Shown one piece after another: positions 25,415 through 34,373 of a stretch of DNA of 64,000 nucleotides. The position numbers and the translations under genes are program-made. Origin of the DNA: Lachnospiraceae bacterium (GTDB taxonomy: Bacteria > Bacillota > Clostridia > Lachnospirales > Lachnospiraceae). The DNA lies in assembly GCA_016291655.1 (NCBI GenBank), contig JAEEYF010000018.1, forward strand, positions 1 through 64,000, read 5' to 3'. The notes beneath the pieces are model-generated. The model made no database searches. It had not been told where the DNA came from and saw only the letters and a list, made by a program, of their open reading frames with translations. Position 1 is the first letter of the stretch. Every line of letters begins with the position of its first letter.

Positions 25415-27334
25415 TTATTCCATTTCGAATGCTCCGGTATAGAGCTGATAGTAAATGCCCTTTTTCCTTATCAATTCCTCATGATCGCCTCTTTCGATAA
25501 TGTGACCATGATCCAAAACGATGATTGATTTGGAGTTTCTGACCGTAGATAATCTGTGTGCGATCACAAACACCGTTCTGCCCTCCATCAATCTGTCCAT
25601 ACCATCCTGAACCAGCGCCTCTGTACGTGTATCGATGGAGCTTGTTGCTTCATCAAGTATCATAGCGGGGGTATTGGCAACAGCCGCTCTCGCAATGGAA
25701 AGAAGCTGTCTCTGTCCCTGTGACAAAGATGCGCCGTTACCGGTAAGCATCGTGTTGTAGCCTTCCGGAAGCCGTGTGATAAAGTCATGTGCATTAGCAA
25801 GCTTCGCTGCCTCTATGCACTCGTCATCCGTTGCATCGAGTCTTCCGTATCTTATGTTGTCCATAACAGTTCCCGTGAACAGGTTCACATCCTGAAGAAC
25901 AAGACCGAGCGAACGTCTCAGATCCGGCTTTTTGATCTTGTTTATGTTGATCCCGTCAAAGCGGATCTTTCCGTCGGGAATATCATAAAACCTGTTAATG
26001 AGGTTTGTGATGGTCGTCTTCCCCGCACCTGTTGCTCCTACGAACGCAAACTTTTCTCCTGCCTTTGCATGAAGAGAAATGTCCTCAAGAACAAGTTTCT
26101 CCGGAACATATCCGAAATCAACCTTCTCAAGCTCTATCTCTCCCTTGAGTTCGGTATACGTAACCGTACCCTCTTCCTTGTGAGGATGCTTCCATGCCCA
26201 GAGATTGGTCTTCTCGGTAGTTTCGATGAGTTCGCCGTTCTCGCATCTCTTGACGTTGACAAGTTCACAATAGCCATGATCCTCTTCCGGCTTTTCATCG
26301 ATCAGGTCAAAAATACGTCCCGCGCCCGCAAGTCCCATCATTACCATGGTTATCTGCTGAGAGATCTGCCCAACCATCTGAGACAGCTGTCTGAACATAC
26401 CAAGGAACGTAACCACAATACCGAGGGTTAAGGGCTCAACGCCCCTGAGGCATACGTTTATCGCTCCGAGCGAAAACATTGTGGCGCCCGCAACAGCCAA
26501 AACAACATAGAAGATATTTCCGACATTGTTTGTGATGGGTCCGAGAACATTACCGTTTTTATCGGCAAGCATTGAATCATCATAAAGCTGTGCATTCAAT
26601 CTGTCAAAATCATTTTTTGCTTCTTCTTCATGAGTGAAAACCTTGACCACCTTGAGTCCTGTCATCATCTCTTCGATGAAGCCTTCCTCTTTGGCGAGGG
26701 ACTGTTGTCTACCCACCATGTATTTACCGCTCTTGCCGCCAAAATAAGCTCCTGCCTTTCCTATGATGAAAAGGGCTACGATCACAAGAAGGAACAGCCA
26801 CAAGCTGAAGTAAAGCATAACGACAACAAGTACCGCTATGGAAATGATCGAGGAGAACAATGAAGGCATACTCTGACCGATGATCTGACGTACAGCGTCA
26901 GCATCATTCGTATAAGTACTCATGATGTCGCCGTGAGCATGAGTGTCAAAATACTTTATGGGAAGTGTCTGCATATTGTCAAACATTGCATCTCTGAAAC
27001 GCTTGAGCGTACCCTGGCAGACAACAGCCATGATCCTTGTATAAATGAAGGAGCAGATAACGCCTATGAGATAGATCCCCGCAAGCGTTGCTATTACCGT
27101 AAGCGTCTGCTTGGCGGCAGCTTCCCATCCGGTTTCCATTCCGGGAAGGATACATTCATCGATCAATCTCTGCATGAAAACACTCATGGCAATGGAGGAA
27201 ACCGCTGAAATGACCAGGCAGACGGCAACTGTAATGAGCTGCGGTCTGTAATATCCGAAAATTGTTTTTATGAGTCTTAAAAAAACTCCCTTTTTAATCT
27301 TGGGACGAGGTCCCAATTGTCTTGGTCCCGGCAT
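25415..27334 (-). CDS. ABC exporter half-transporter, canonical ATP site
   Basis: A 639-residue ABC half-exporter. Six membrane helices occupy residues 20-345 and the ATPase domain about 395-635. Motifs are complete: Walker A GATGAGKTT, signature LSQGQRQ, Walker B AMILDEATSS with the catalytic Glu, and AHRLST with the switch His. It begins 3 bases after its partner ends, with GGAGG inside the partner's last codons, so the two are translationally linked. An insertion of about 30 residues (CELVNVKRCENGE) lies between the membrane and ATPase parts. It forms a heterodimer of the YheH/YheI, BmrCD or TM287/288 type. The substrate (drug, lipid or peptide) is unknown. Confidence 0.92.
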   Translation of the reverse strand: MPGPRQLGPRPKIKKGVFLRLIKTIFGYYRPQLITVAVCLVISAVSSIAMSVFMQRLIDECILPGMETGWEAAAKQTLTVIATLAGIYLIGVICSFIYTRIMAVVCQGTLKRFRDAMFDNMQTLPIKYFDTHAHGDIMSTYTNDADAVRQIIGQSMPSLFSSIISIAVLVVVMLYFSLWLFLLVIVALFIIGKAGAYFGGKSGKYMVGRQQSLAKEEGFIEEMMTGLKVVKVFTHEEEAKNDFDRLNAQLYDDSMLADKNGNVLGPITNNVGNIFYVVLAVAGATMFSLGAINVCLRGVEPLTLGIVVTFLGMFRQLSQMVGQISQQITMVMMGLAGAGRIFDLIDEKPEEDHGYCELVNVKRCENGELIETTEKTNLWAWKHPHKEEGTVTYTELKGEIELEKVDFGYVPEKLVLEDISLHAKAGEKFAFVGATGAGKTTITNLINRFYDIPDGKIRFDGININKIKKPDLRRSLGLVLQDVNLFTGTVMDNIRYGRLDATDDECIEAAKLANAHDFITRLPEGYNTMLTGNGASLSQGQRQLLSIARAAVANTPAMILDEATSSIDTRTEALVQDGMDRLMEGRTVFVIAHRLSTVRNSKSIIVLDHGHIIERGDHEELIRKKGIYYQLYTGAFEME

Positions 27335-27337
27335 TTC

Positions 27338-29080
27338 CTATTCCTCCTTTCCTTTAGTCTGAGTTTCATATATCTCGGCATATATGCCCTTCTTCGCAAT
27401 AAGCTCTTCGCTTGTACCGCGTTCGACGATCCTTCCGCCGTCAAGAACTATGATCTCATCCGCATCCTCAACGGAGGAAACTCTCTGAGCTATGATCAGT
27501 TTTGTGGTACCGGGAATGACCTTTCTGAAGCTGTTTCTGATCATCGCATCGGTCCTTGTGTCAACAGCGGACGTGGAGTCATCCAGGATAAGGATCTTGG
27601 GTTTCTTGAGCAGGGCTCTCGCTATACAGAGCCTTTGCTTCTGACCGCCGGAAACATTTGTTCCGCCCTGTTCTATGTACGTATCGTAGCCATCGGGGAA
27701 GCTGCGCACAAATTCATCCGCGCAGGCAGCTTTACAGGCTTCGACTATCTCTTCGTCCGTAGCTTCCTTGTTTCCCCATCTCATATTTTCTTTAACCGTC
27801 CCCGCAAAAAGGATATTCTTCTGCAGAACAACAGCCACCTGATCTCTTAAAGACTTAAGGTCATATTCTTTAACATCGTGACCGCCCACCAGCACTTCAC
27901 CCTCTGTGGCATCATAAAGCCTTGAGATCAGCTGGATCAGAGTCGTCTTGGATGAACCCGTTCCTCCGATGATACCGATGGTCTTACCGCTCTCTATCTT
28001 CAGATTGATGTTATCAAGAGAATTTCTTTCCGCCGCATCCGAGTACTTAAAGGAAACGTCCTTGAAAACGATCTCTCCGTCAGGCACAACCGTCAGGCCG
28101 TTGGGCTCTCCCGTAAGCGTAGGCTCATATTTGAGGACCTCCACAACACGGTTTCCCGCTTCCGATGCCATGGTGATCATGATGAAAGCAAAGCCCAGCA
28201 TCATAAGTGCGGAAAGGATCTGCACGCCATAATTCGTTAAGGATGAAAGCTGTCCCGTTGTAAGTTCGGGAACAGGGTCGCCTGCAGTCATTATGATGGT
28301 CTTTGCGCCCATATAGGAGATCAAAAGCATGCCCACATGCATGCAGAGCATCATTATGGGAGAAAACAGTGCCAAAAGCTTCTCCGCTTTGGTAAAATCG
28401 TCTCTTACGTCCGCAGATCTGGCATTAAATCTTTCTATCTCGTAATCCTCTCTTACAAAACCCTTAACAACACGTATCGCGGAAACATTTTCCTGTACGG
28501 AATTGTTCAGCGCATCGTATTTCTTGAATATACGCTTGAATATCTTATGGGCATTTGAAGCGATGAGCAGGATCGCCGCTCCAAGAAAGGGAACGATCGC
28601 AATAAAGATCATGGTCATCTTCCAGTTGATCAGACATCCCATGATGATCGAAAACAGGAACATGAGCGGAACTCTTACCGCCATACGGATTATCATTGCA
28701 TATGCATTCTGAAGGTTGGTAACATCAGTGGTCAGTCTTGTAACCAGGGAAGATGGCGAAAATGTATCCACATCGGAGAAAGAAAAGTCCATTACCTTAT
28801 GGAAAAGGTCGTGACGCAGGTTCTTCGCAAATCCGCAGCTGGCTACGGCAGCCTTTCTCGCAGACATTGTACCGAAGAAAAGGCTCGTAAAAGCAATGCA
28901 GATAAGTATTCCGCCGTACAAAAGGACCATCCTTATGTTGTTTTTCTCAAGTTCATCGATCAGCTTTGCCATTATAAAAGGCATCAAAGTTTCCATGCTG
29001 ACTTCTCCGCACATAAAAAGGGGCGTTGCTATTGACGCCTTTTTATACTCACGGATGCTCTTCATCAAAATCTTAACCAT
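27338..29080 (-). CDS. ABC exporter half-transporter, degenerate ATP site
   Basis: A 580-residue ABC half-exporter with six helices (residues 15-320) and an ATPase domain (about 340-575). Walker A GGTGSSKTT and signature VSGGQKQR are intact. Walker B ends LDDSTSAVD, with Asp in place of the catalytic Glu, and the switch motif reads AQRVSS with Gln in place of His. This is the pattern of the non-hydrolysing site in heterodimeric exporters. The start is ATG 29080 with GAGGT five bases upstream; a GTG four codons earlier lies inside that ribosome binding site. It is the first gene of the pair. Confidence 0.92.
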   Translation of the reverse strand: MVKILMKSIREYKKASIATPLFMCGEVSMETLMPFIMAKLIDELEKNNIRMVLLYGGILICIAFTSLFFGTMSARKAAVASCGFAKNLRHDLFHKVMDFSFSDVDTFSPSSLVTRLTTDVTNLQNAYAMIIRMAVRVPLMFLFSIIMGCLINWKMTMIFIAIVPFLGAAILLIASNAHKIFKRIFKKYDALNNSVQENVSAIRVVKGFVREDYEIERFNARSADVRDDFTKAEKLLALFSPIMMLCMHVGMLLISYMGAKTIIMTAGDPVPELTTGQLSSLTNYGVQILSALMMLGFAFIMITMASEAGNRVVEVLKYEPTLTGEPNGLTVVPDGEIVFKDVSFKYSDAAERNSLDNINLKIESGKTIGIIGGTGSSKTTLIQLISRLYDATEGEVLVGGHDVKEYDLKSLRDQVAVVLQKNILFAGTVKENMRWGNKEATDEEIVEACKAACADEFVRSFPDGYDTYIEQGGTNVSGGQKQRLCIARALLKKPKILILDDSTSAVDTRTDAMIRNSFRKVIPGTTKLIIAQRVSSVEDADEIIVLDGGRIVERGTSEELIAKKGIYAEIYETQTKGKEE

Positions 29081-29108
29081 ACAACACCTCACTTAAATAA
29101 ACGTTGGT

Positions 29109-29136
29109 ATTATACCATAACGTATAAAAAACTTAA
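29109..29136 (-). promoter_or_regulatory. Promoter and possible operator of the ABC exporter operon
   Basis: A perfect TATAAT on the minus strand (29114-29109) has a weak -35 box TTAAGT 16 bases upstream. The -10 box is embedded in the palindrome GGTATTATACC (29106-29116), which suggests repressor control. No regulator gene is adjacent. Confidence 0.55.
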
Positions 29137-29146
29137 TGAAAAAACA

Positions 29147-29180
29147 ATAAAAAATCATCCCTCCGCAGAGAAATGATTTT
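29147..29180 (-). terminator. Terminator after the YvyF-like gene
   Basis: AAAATCAT (29151-29158) pairs with ATGATTTT (29173-29180), with a small inner CTC/GAG pair, followed on the minus strand by a T-rich run. Confidence 0.7.
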
Positions 29181-29186
29181 TTAGTT

Positions 29187-29411
29187 TCATTTTCTTTTGA
29201 TCATACCGTTTTTCATAAAATAACTTACCTTTGAAAGCGGTACTCCCGATGCTTTGGACAATTCCATGGCGTTCATGCCCGGATTCTTCGACATGGCGAT
29301 CGCAAGTTTTTTAAGCGTTTCCGCTTCCTTGATCCTACAAGGTCCGCAGATCGCTTCACTTTCATTTTTAGCTTCCAGAAGAATCTTTCCGCACCATCTG
29401 CAAGTCAGCAT
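29187..29411 (-). CDS. Small zinc-ribbon/HTH protein, YvyF-like
   Basis: A 74-residue protein. Cys4, Cys7, Cys22 and Cys25 form a CxxC...CxxC zinc ribbon. Residues 38-72 (KNPGMNAMELSKASGVPLSK) form a helix-turn-helix-like segment. This is the architecture of the flagellar-operon protein YvyF/TIGR03826. The start is ATG 29411 with GAGGT six bases upstream. It stands alone between its own promoter (29460-29488) and terminator, with no flagellar genes in view. A transcriptional or motility-related role is possible but unproven. Confidence 0.75.
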   Translation of the reverse strand: MLTCRWCGKILLEAKNESEAICGPCRIKEAETLKKLAIAMSKNPGMNAMELSKASGVPLSKVSYFMKNGMIKRK

Positions 29412-29459
29412 AATTCTCACCTCTTCAACATTAAAGAAAAGTCTTTTCAGATCGCGCTT

Positions 29460-29488
29460 ATAATAGCACTCCGGCGGAAAACTTTCAA
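29460..29488 (-). promoter_or_regulatory. Sigma-A promoter of the YvyF-like gene
   Basis: On the minus strand, TTGAAA (29488-29483) and TATTAT (29465-29460) are separated by 17 bases, about 49 bases upstream of the start codon. Confidence 0.65.
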
Positions 29489-29544
29489 GATTTTTCGTAT
29501 AATTGTTAACAAAGTCCTATTCCAATGTTACTGTTCACACCGCC

Positions 29545-31350
29545 CTAACGCTGTAATTCATCCGTCAGCCTGCAGATCTCATCAATATAGCTGCCGATGA
29601 TCTCAATGGTATGAAGCAACGGTCCGTCCGTGGAAATGTCCACTCCTGCATTTTGAGCAAATTCAAGGGGTGAAAGCTTGGAGCCCATTGCAAGGCCTCT
29701 CTTCCAGTCTTCAACCGCCTTTGCTCCTTCCTTCTCTATCCTTGCACAAGCCTCGGTAGCAATTGTGAGCCCCGCACTGTAGGTGTAGGAATACAGACCC
29801 ATATAGTAATGAGGCTGTCTCATCCATGTGAGCTCCGCACCTTCCGTAAGCTCCACGTCATCGCCCCAGAACTTTTTAAGGACGTCCGTAAAGATCTCAT
29901 CAAGAGTGTCAGCCTGAACGCTTCCGCCTTCCTCTATGATCTTGTAAACCTCTCTCTGATAAGCCGCTTCGAGCAGATGAGTAACAAAGTTGTGGTAATA
30001 GGTGTTTCCGACCATATTCGCAAGTACCCATCGCTTAAATCTCTTGTCATCACTTGTCTTTAAGAGATAATGTGCAAGAAGCAGTTCATTCATTGTCGAA
30101 GGTGACTCCACAAAATAACCGGATACATTAGTATCAAAGATACTCTGTGCATTCCCGCATGCTCTGAAATGTCCGGCATGACCGAGTTCATGAGCCATGG
30201 TGAACACATCGGACATACGTCCGTTAAACGAAAGCAGAATGTAAGAATTCTTCCGATAAGGGCTGGAGCAGAAACCACCCGTGCATTTGCCTTCATTGTT
30301 GGCAAAATCGAACCAGCGGTTGTCAAATGCTTCCTCCACCATCTTCACATAATCCTCTCCCAAGATCGAAAGACCTTTTACACAATACTCCTTAGCCTCT
30401 TCTATCGTAACCTTGGGGCTGTATTCAGTATCAATGGGAAGTTTAAGATCGGCATATGTCATTTTGTCCAGCTTATGAACCTTTTTTATGAGGTTTGCAT
30501 ATTTCCTCATATGTACGGAAAGCTTGCTCATGATGAGATCGATCTGACGATCGTAAAGATCTCGTGTAACCTTGTCGCTGAACAGCAGACTCTCATAAAC
30601 ATCCGCAAAGCCTCTGAGATCAGAGATCGTCTTCTCCTTTCTCACGCACTGATTGTATGCTGTTGCGGTTACATTTCTGTACTGTCTGATCTTGTCCGAA
30701 AATGCCTTAAAAGCAGCACGTCTTACGGGCGTTCTCGAATCATATTCATAATCATCCTCAAAAAGAGAATAACCGAGAGGATACTTTACTCCGTCGACTT
30801 CAAAATCATCGAACTTCATGTCCGCATGCTTTGCGGAAAGATAGGTTTCATAACCGGCTCCCAATGTCTGGTCGAGCGCGGTGAGTGCCTCCTCCGTTTC
30901 ATCGGAAAGCATATACGGTCTCTTTCTCAATATTTCGTCGATATAATTTGCATATGCTGCATTTTCTTCCTTTGCCTGCTTCAGCACGTCCTCATCGGCA
31001 CGACCGATCTCGCTCTCCACAAAGGACAGGTCCGTATCCAGACCATTGAAGATATTCATGACCCTTTCACATCTGTCGGCCAGATCGGAGTCTGTATGAT
31101 CGGTTTCTACCGCCAGTCCCACATAGGCTCCGATATGATCGTACAATATAGCGTACTCCTCAAACAATGACATGCAATCGATAATGTTTCCCGCACTGTT
31201 GAGTTTACCCTTGAATTTCCCGATCTTTTCCGCAAGTTCCTTCGCTTTTTCAATATCTTTGTTCATGTCCTCTTCCGTTTTGTAAAGAAGAGAAAGATCC
31301 CATGTCTCGTTAACAGGGACTTCGTTTCTTTTTAATAATTTTTCCGCCAT
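29545..31350 (-). CDS. pepF: Oligoendopeptidase F (M3B metallopeptidase)
   Basis: A 601-residue cytosolic zinc peptidase that cleaves short peptides. The zinc motif HELGH lies in MAHELGHAGHFRAC and the third ligand in VESPSTMNE. The N-terminal WDLSLLY and the C-terminal YYMGLYSYTYSAGL are family blocks. The start ATG 31350 has GGAG seven bases upstream. It lies 60 bases after the cysteine desulfurase gene with no visible terminator between them, so it may belong to the rsmE-led unit. Confidence 0.95.
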   Translation of the reverse strand: MAEKLLKRNEVPVNETWDLSLLYKTEEDMNKDIEKAKELAEKIGKFKGKLNSAGNIIDCMSLFEEYAILYDHIGAYVGLAVETDHTDSDLADRCERVMNIFNGLDTDLSFVESEIGRADEDVLKQAKEENAAYANYIDEILRKRPYMLSDETEEALTALDQTLGAGYETYLSAKHADMKFDDFEVDGVKYPLGYSLFEDDYEYDSRTPVRRAAFKAFSDKIRQYRNVTATAYNQCVRKEKTISDLRGFADVYESLLFSDKVTRDLYDRQIDLIMSKLSVHMRKYANLIKKVHKLDKMTYADLKLPIDTEYSPKVTIEEAKEYCVKGLSILGEDYVKMVEEAFDNRWFDFANNEGKCTGGFCSSPYRKNSYILLSFNGRMSDVFTMAHELGHAGHFRACGNAQSIFDTNVSGYFVESPSTMNELLLAHYLLKTSDDKRFKRWVLANMVGNTYYHNFVTHLLEAAYQREVYKIIEEGGSVQADTLDEIFTDVLKKFWGDDVELTEGAELTWMRQPHYYMGLYSYTYSAGLTIATEACARIEKEGAKAVEDWKRGLAMGSKLSPLEFAQNAGVDISTDGPLLHTIEIIGSYIDEICRLTDELQR

Positions 31351-31410
31351 TCTCAATCTCCTTTCTTAAGTACCATTGTTTTTATCTTGTAAAAATCTCC
31401 ATATTCCATC

Positions 31411-32604
31411 CTAATGCCTCGTATACTTCCTCAAAACCGGAAGCAGTTCCTTAAGACACTCCAGTGCATAGTCGATCTCTTCCTCCGTTGTGGTCGTGGC
31501 AAAGCTGAACCTCAGCGTGGAATTCAGATATTTGTTCTCTGCTCCTATGGCTGTCAGAGTTCCCGAAATATCCGGGTGATTCGAAGAGCACGCAGAACCC
31601 GAAGAAACATAGACCTGCTTGTCCTCCAGCGCATGAAGGAGCACCTCGCTTCTGCTGATCTCTTCAAATCCGCAGCTCACAACATGAGGTGCTGTGGTGC
31701 GTATCTTTTCAGAAAGGTCCGTGATCTCTTCTCCGCTCTTTCCGAAAGTGTGAACACAAACCCTGTCAAGTGTAAGCAGTCCGCAGATCAGTTTTTCCTT
31801 TAAGGCATACATATGCTCGCGGTTTTTAGCAAGGTTTGCATAAATGTCTGCCGCAGCCTGCCCGAGCCCCGCAATGGCCGGAACGTTTTCGGTTCCCGAA
31901 CGCATTCCTTTTTCCTGTCCGCCTCCGTATATGATAGGTTTGATCCTGGTTCCCTTTTTGATATACAAAAATCCGCTACCCTTGGGTCCATGAATCTTAT
32001 GTCCCGAAACGGACATAAGGTCGATTCCGAGATTTTTGGGAACAATGTTCATCTTTCCGAAGGCCTGAATGGCATCAACGTGAAAGATCAAATTGGGATT
32101 CTTTGCTTTTATTGCCTTTGAAACAGCCGCAATATCATTGATGCTTCCTATCTCATTGTTGACATACATGACGGAAACGATGATCGTATCCTCACGTACA
32201 AGTTCCGTCAGGGAATCTATGATCACATGACCATCCTTGTCAACCGGTGCAAAGGATATCTCGTAGCCCATGCTTTCAAGAGAAAGCAGAGGATTGTACA
32301 CGGATGCATGCTCCATTTTTGTGGTGATGATATGCTTTCCTCTTCGGTTGTTTGCAAGGGCTGTTCCTATTAGCGCCATGTTGTTGGATTCCGTCCCGCC
32401 GGAGGTGAAAACGATCTCACTTGCCTCACACTTAAGGATCTTTGTTATTATCTCTCTGGAGTCTTTGATATATTTTTCCGCATCCATACCCAGTCTGTGC
32501 ATGGATGAGGGATTACCGAAATCCTCCAGATACACCTCTTTCATTTTATCAAATACAGTCTGCGACACCTTTGTGGTCGCAGCATTATCAAGATACGCTA
32601 TCAT
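31411..32604 (-). CDS. Cysteine desulfurase, NifS/IscS class
   Basis: A 397-residue PLP enzyme that takes sulfur from cysteine. YLDNAATTKVS opens the protein, FTSGGTESNNMA is the cofactor-binding block, SGHKIHGPKG carries the PLP lysine, and SSGSACSSNHPD holds the catalytic cysteine. It overlaps rsmE by four bases (ATGA), so the two are translationally coupled. No scaffold (nifU/iscU) or thiI gene follows here, so the sulfur acceptor (Fe-S clusters or tRNA thiolation) cannot be told. Confidence 0.93.
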   Translation of the reverse strand: MIAYLDNAATTKVSQTVFDKMKEVYLEDFGNPSSMHRLGMDAEKYIKDSREIITKILKCEASEIVFTSGGTESNNMALIGTALANNRRGKHIITTKMEHASVYNPLLSLESMGYEISFAPVDKDGHVIIDSLTELVREDTIIVSVMYVNNEIGSINDIAAVSKAIKAKNPNLIFHVDAIQAFGKMNIVPKNLGIDLMSVSGHKIHGPKGSGFLYIKKGTRIKPIIYGGGQEKGMRSGTENVPAIAGLGQAAADIYANLAKNREHMYALKEKLICGLLTLDRVCVHTFGKSGEEITDLSEKIRTTAPHVVSCGFEEISRSEVLLHALEDKQVYVSSGSACSSNHPDISGTLTAIGAENKYLNSTLRFSFATTTTEEEIDYALECLKELLPVLRKYTRH

Positions 32605-33380
32605 TCGGCAGTCTCCGTTTCATACATAAGGATTGCCGCAGTTGTAAACCCTGCGGTCTCGGTTCTCAAAATTCTCTTTCCCAAAGATACGGTTGCAGCC
32701 CCCGCCTTCTTTGCCTCTTCTATCTCACTCTCGTCAAACCCTCCTTCGGGACCTATAAAAATCGAAACAACAGGTCTCGAAACAGGGCTGTCAGAGGTCA
32801 TTTTTTCCTTCAATTTTAATATAAACGACTTTATGGAATTAATCCCTTCTTCGTTCTCATAGGGCACGAGCAAATTCTCAGGATCCTGTGTTTGAGCGGT
32901 TTTGAGTGCTTCCTTAAAGCTCATTGCCCTGCCCACTTTTGGTATGATACCGCGTCCGGATTGCTTCGCAGCCGCTTTTGAGATCTCATTCCAGCGAAGG
33001 TTCTTTTTTAACTCCGATCTTTCATCTTCGATCTTAACGATACATCTTTTCATGGTCACCGGAACGATCTCCGAAACACCGAGTTCGACACATTTTTGTA
33101 TTATGAGTTCCATCTTATCCTTCTTGGGTAACCCCTGATACAAAACAATGTCGATCGGAAGTTCGCTCTTTGACTCAGATGTCTCAAGCACTCTGCAGGA
33201 TATTTCATCCTTGTCCTCCCGTTCTATCTCTGCCAGATAGTCCGTATTGTTTCCGTTGCAAAGGATGATCCTGTCTCCGGGCACAAGACGGAGCACATTC
33301 TTAATGTGGTTTACGTCCTCTCCCTTAACGATCGTTTTCTCTCCCATATGCTGTTCTTCGTCAATGTAAAACCTGTACAT
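32601..33380 (-). CDS. rsmE: 16S rRNA (uracil(1498)-N(3))-methyltransferase
   Basis: A 259-residue SPOUT methyltransferase. A PUA-like N-terminal part (residues 1-70) precedes the knotted domain with LYQGLPKKDKMELIIQKCVELG, IGPEGGFDESEIEEA and SLGKRILRTETAGFTTAAIL. It methylates U1498 of 16S rRNA. The promoter at 33403-33431 and GAGGT before the start put it at the head of rsmE-desulfurase-pepF. Confidence 0.96.
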   Translation of the reverse strand: MYRFYIDEEQHMGEKTIVKGEDVNHIKNVLRLVPGDRIILCNGNNTDYLAEIEREDKDEISCRVLETSESKSELPIDIVLYQGLPKKDKMELIIQKCVELGVSEIVPVTMKRCIVKIEDERSELKKNLRWNEISKAAAKQSGRGIIPKVGRAMSFKEALKTAQTQDPENLLVPYENEEGINSIKSFILKLKEKMTSDSPVSRPVVSIFIGPEGGFDESEIEEAKKAGAATVSLGKRILRTETAGFTTAAILMYETETAE

Positions 33381-33402
33381 TTTCTAAACCTCGCGAAGTT
33401 AG

Positions 33403-33431
33403 ATTTTATCACAAAACATATGATTCGTAAA
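33403..33431 (-). promoter_or_regulatory. Probable sigma-A promoter of rsmE
   Basis: On the minus strand, TTTACG (33431-33426) and TAAAAT (33408-33403) are separated by 17 bases, just after the stop of the AraC-type gene. Confidence 0.65.
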
Positions 33432-33437
33432 GAAAAG

Positions 33438-34250
33438 TCATTTTCTCCCTTCACTGCTGTAAGGACTGGTTCCGAACCTTTTCTTGTATGCTCTGTAAAA
33501 GGAGGAATAATCACCGAAGCCGCACTTTTCCGCAGCCTCTCCCGCAGAGCTCCCGGCAAGGATCATCGATCTGGCAGCCACAAGACGCTTGGCGGTAATG
33601 TATTCCCAGGGTGTAGCCCCCGTAGCTTCCTTAAACATCCTGCAAAAGCTCGCCTTGCTCATATAAAACCTGTCTGCCAGCTCGGCTACCGAAATGTCCG
33701 AGAAGATTATCCTGTTAACATAGCCCACCGCCTGTCCCGCGAATGACGAGGATGTGGTTTTTTGGCGGTCTTTTTTAAAATATTCCCTGTTAATCTGATC
33801 AAGCAGATAGGCAAGCTTGGTGTTCAAAACAACGCTTCTGTCATACTCACTCAACCCCTCGGCCGTGATCTCTTCAAATATGCTTTCCAGCCCGGGCATA
33901 AAGAACATATTCTCTTTTCCCAGTTCTCTTTCCGTATAGGGGCGCATCAGGGTTCGTTTGGGATCAAACGCATCAAAAAAGGACATGGGAAAGTTTACGG
34001 CATATCGTGCATATCTCTCCTGTTCCAATATCCTGATGGAATGAGCTTCCCCGGGTCTCATAATCATAAGACTTCCTTTCCTCAGATCGTAAACCGAAGC
34101 CTCGATCAAAGACTGCGCCTTTCCTTCAATGAAATAATAGATCTCACACTTGTCATGCACATGAAAATTAAAATCATGAGGAACAGGGGTATCGCTCACC
34201 GCATATCGTATATAGTTTTCTCCGATATAATATTCTTTCAAAATGTTCAT
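33438..34250 (-). CDS. AraC family transcriptional regulator
   Basis: A 270-residue regulator. An N-terminal cupin-like sensor domain (residues 10-140; HDFNFHVHDKCEIYYFIEGKA, MRPGEAHSIRI) is followed by a C-terminal double HTH (about 170-265) with SVAELADRFYMSKASFCRMFKEATG and the hallmark GFGDYSSFYRAYKKRFGTSPYSS. It is divergent from the isomerase/dehydrogenase pair and probably controls it in response to a sugar or polyol. A palindrome-like element (34285-34305) in the shared spacer is a candidate binding site. Confidence 0.9.
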   Translation of the reverse strand: MNILKEYYIGENYIRYAVSDTPVPHDFNFHVHDKCEIYYFIEGKAQSLIEASVYDLRKGSLMIMRPGEAHSIRILEQERYARYAVNFPMSFFDAFDPKRTLMRPYTERELGKENMFFMPGLESIFEEITAEGLSEYDRSVVLNTKLAYLLDQINREYFKKDRQKTTSSSFAGQAVGYVNRIIFSDISVAELADRFYMSKASFCRMFKEATGATPWEYITAKRLVAARSMILAGSSAGEAAEKCGFGDYSSFYRAYKKRFGTSPYSSEGRK

Positions 34251-34284
34251 ATTGTCACCACCAGGATCATATTATCATCTGTTT

Positions 34285-34305
34285 GGAATATTTGCAATAT
34301 TTTCC
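34285..34305. promoter_or_regulatory. Candidate operator between the AraC gene and the isomerase operon
   Basis: GGAATATTTGCAATATTTTCC is an imperfect dyad lying 20-40 bases upstream of the plus-strand promoter elements and about 35 bases upstream of the AraC gene start. Location suggests regulator binding; AT-richness makes chance symmetry plausible. Confidence 0.35.
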
Positions 34306-34323
34306 ATGTTTTTAACAATTGAA

Positions 34324-34351
34324 TTGCATTTTTTTCATGCTATCCTATAAT
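34324..34351 (+). promoter_or_regulatory. Probable promoter of the isomerase/dehydrogenase operon
   Basis: A perfect TATAAT (34346-34351) lies 16 bases after TTGCAT (34324-34329). An excellent AAGGAGGT ribosome binding site follows at 34362. The weak -35 box fits activation by the divergent AraC protein. Confidence 0.6.
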
Positions 34352-34373
34352 CAAAACACTAAAGGAGGTATCT

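Noticed and set aside
30169..31170. Long plus-strand frame opposite pepF
   Set aside because: pepF carries complete metallopeptidase motifs in the opposite strand; the plus frame is Cys/His/Ile-rich and has no recognisable family.
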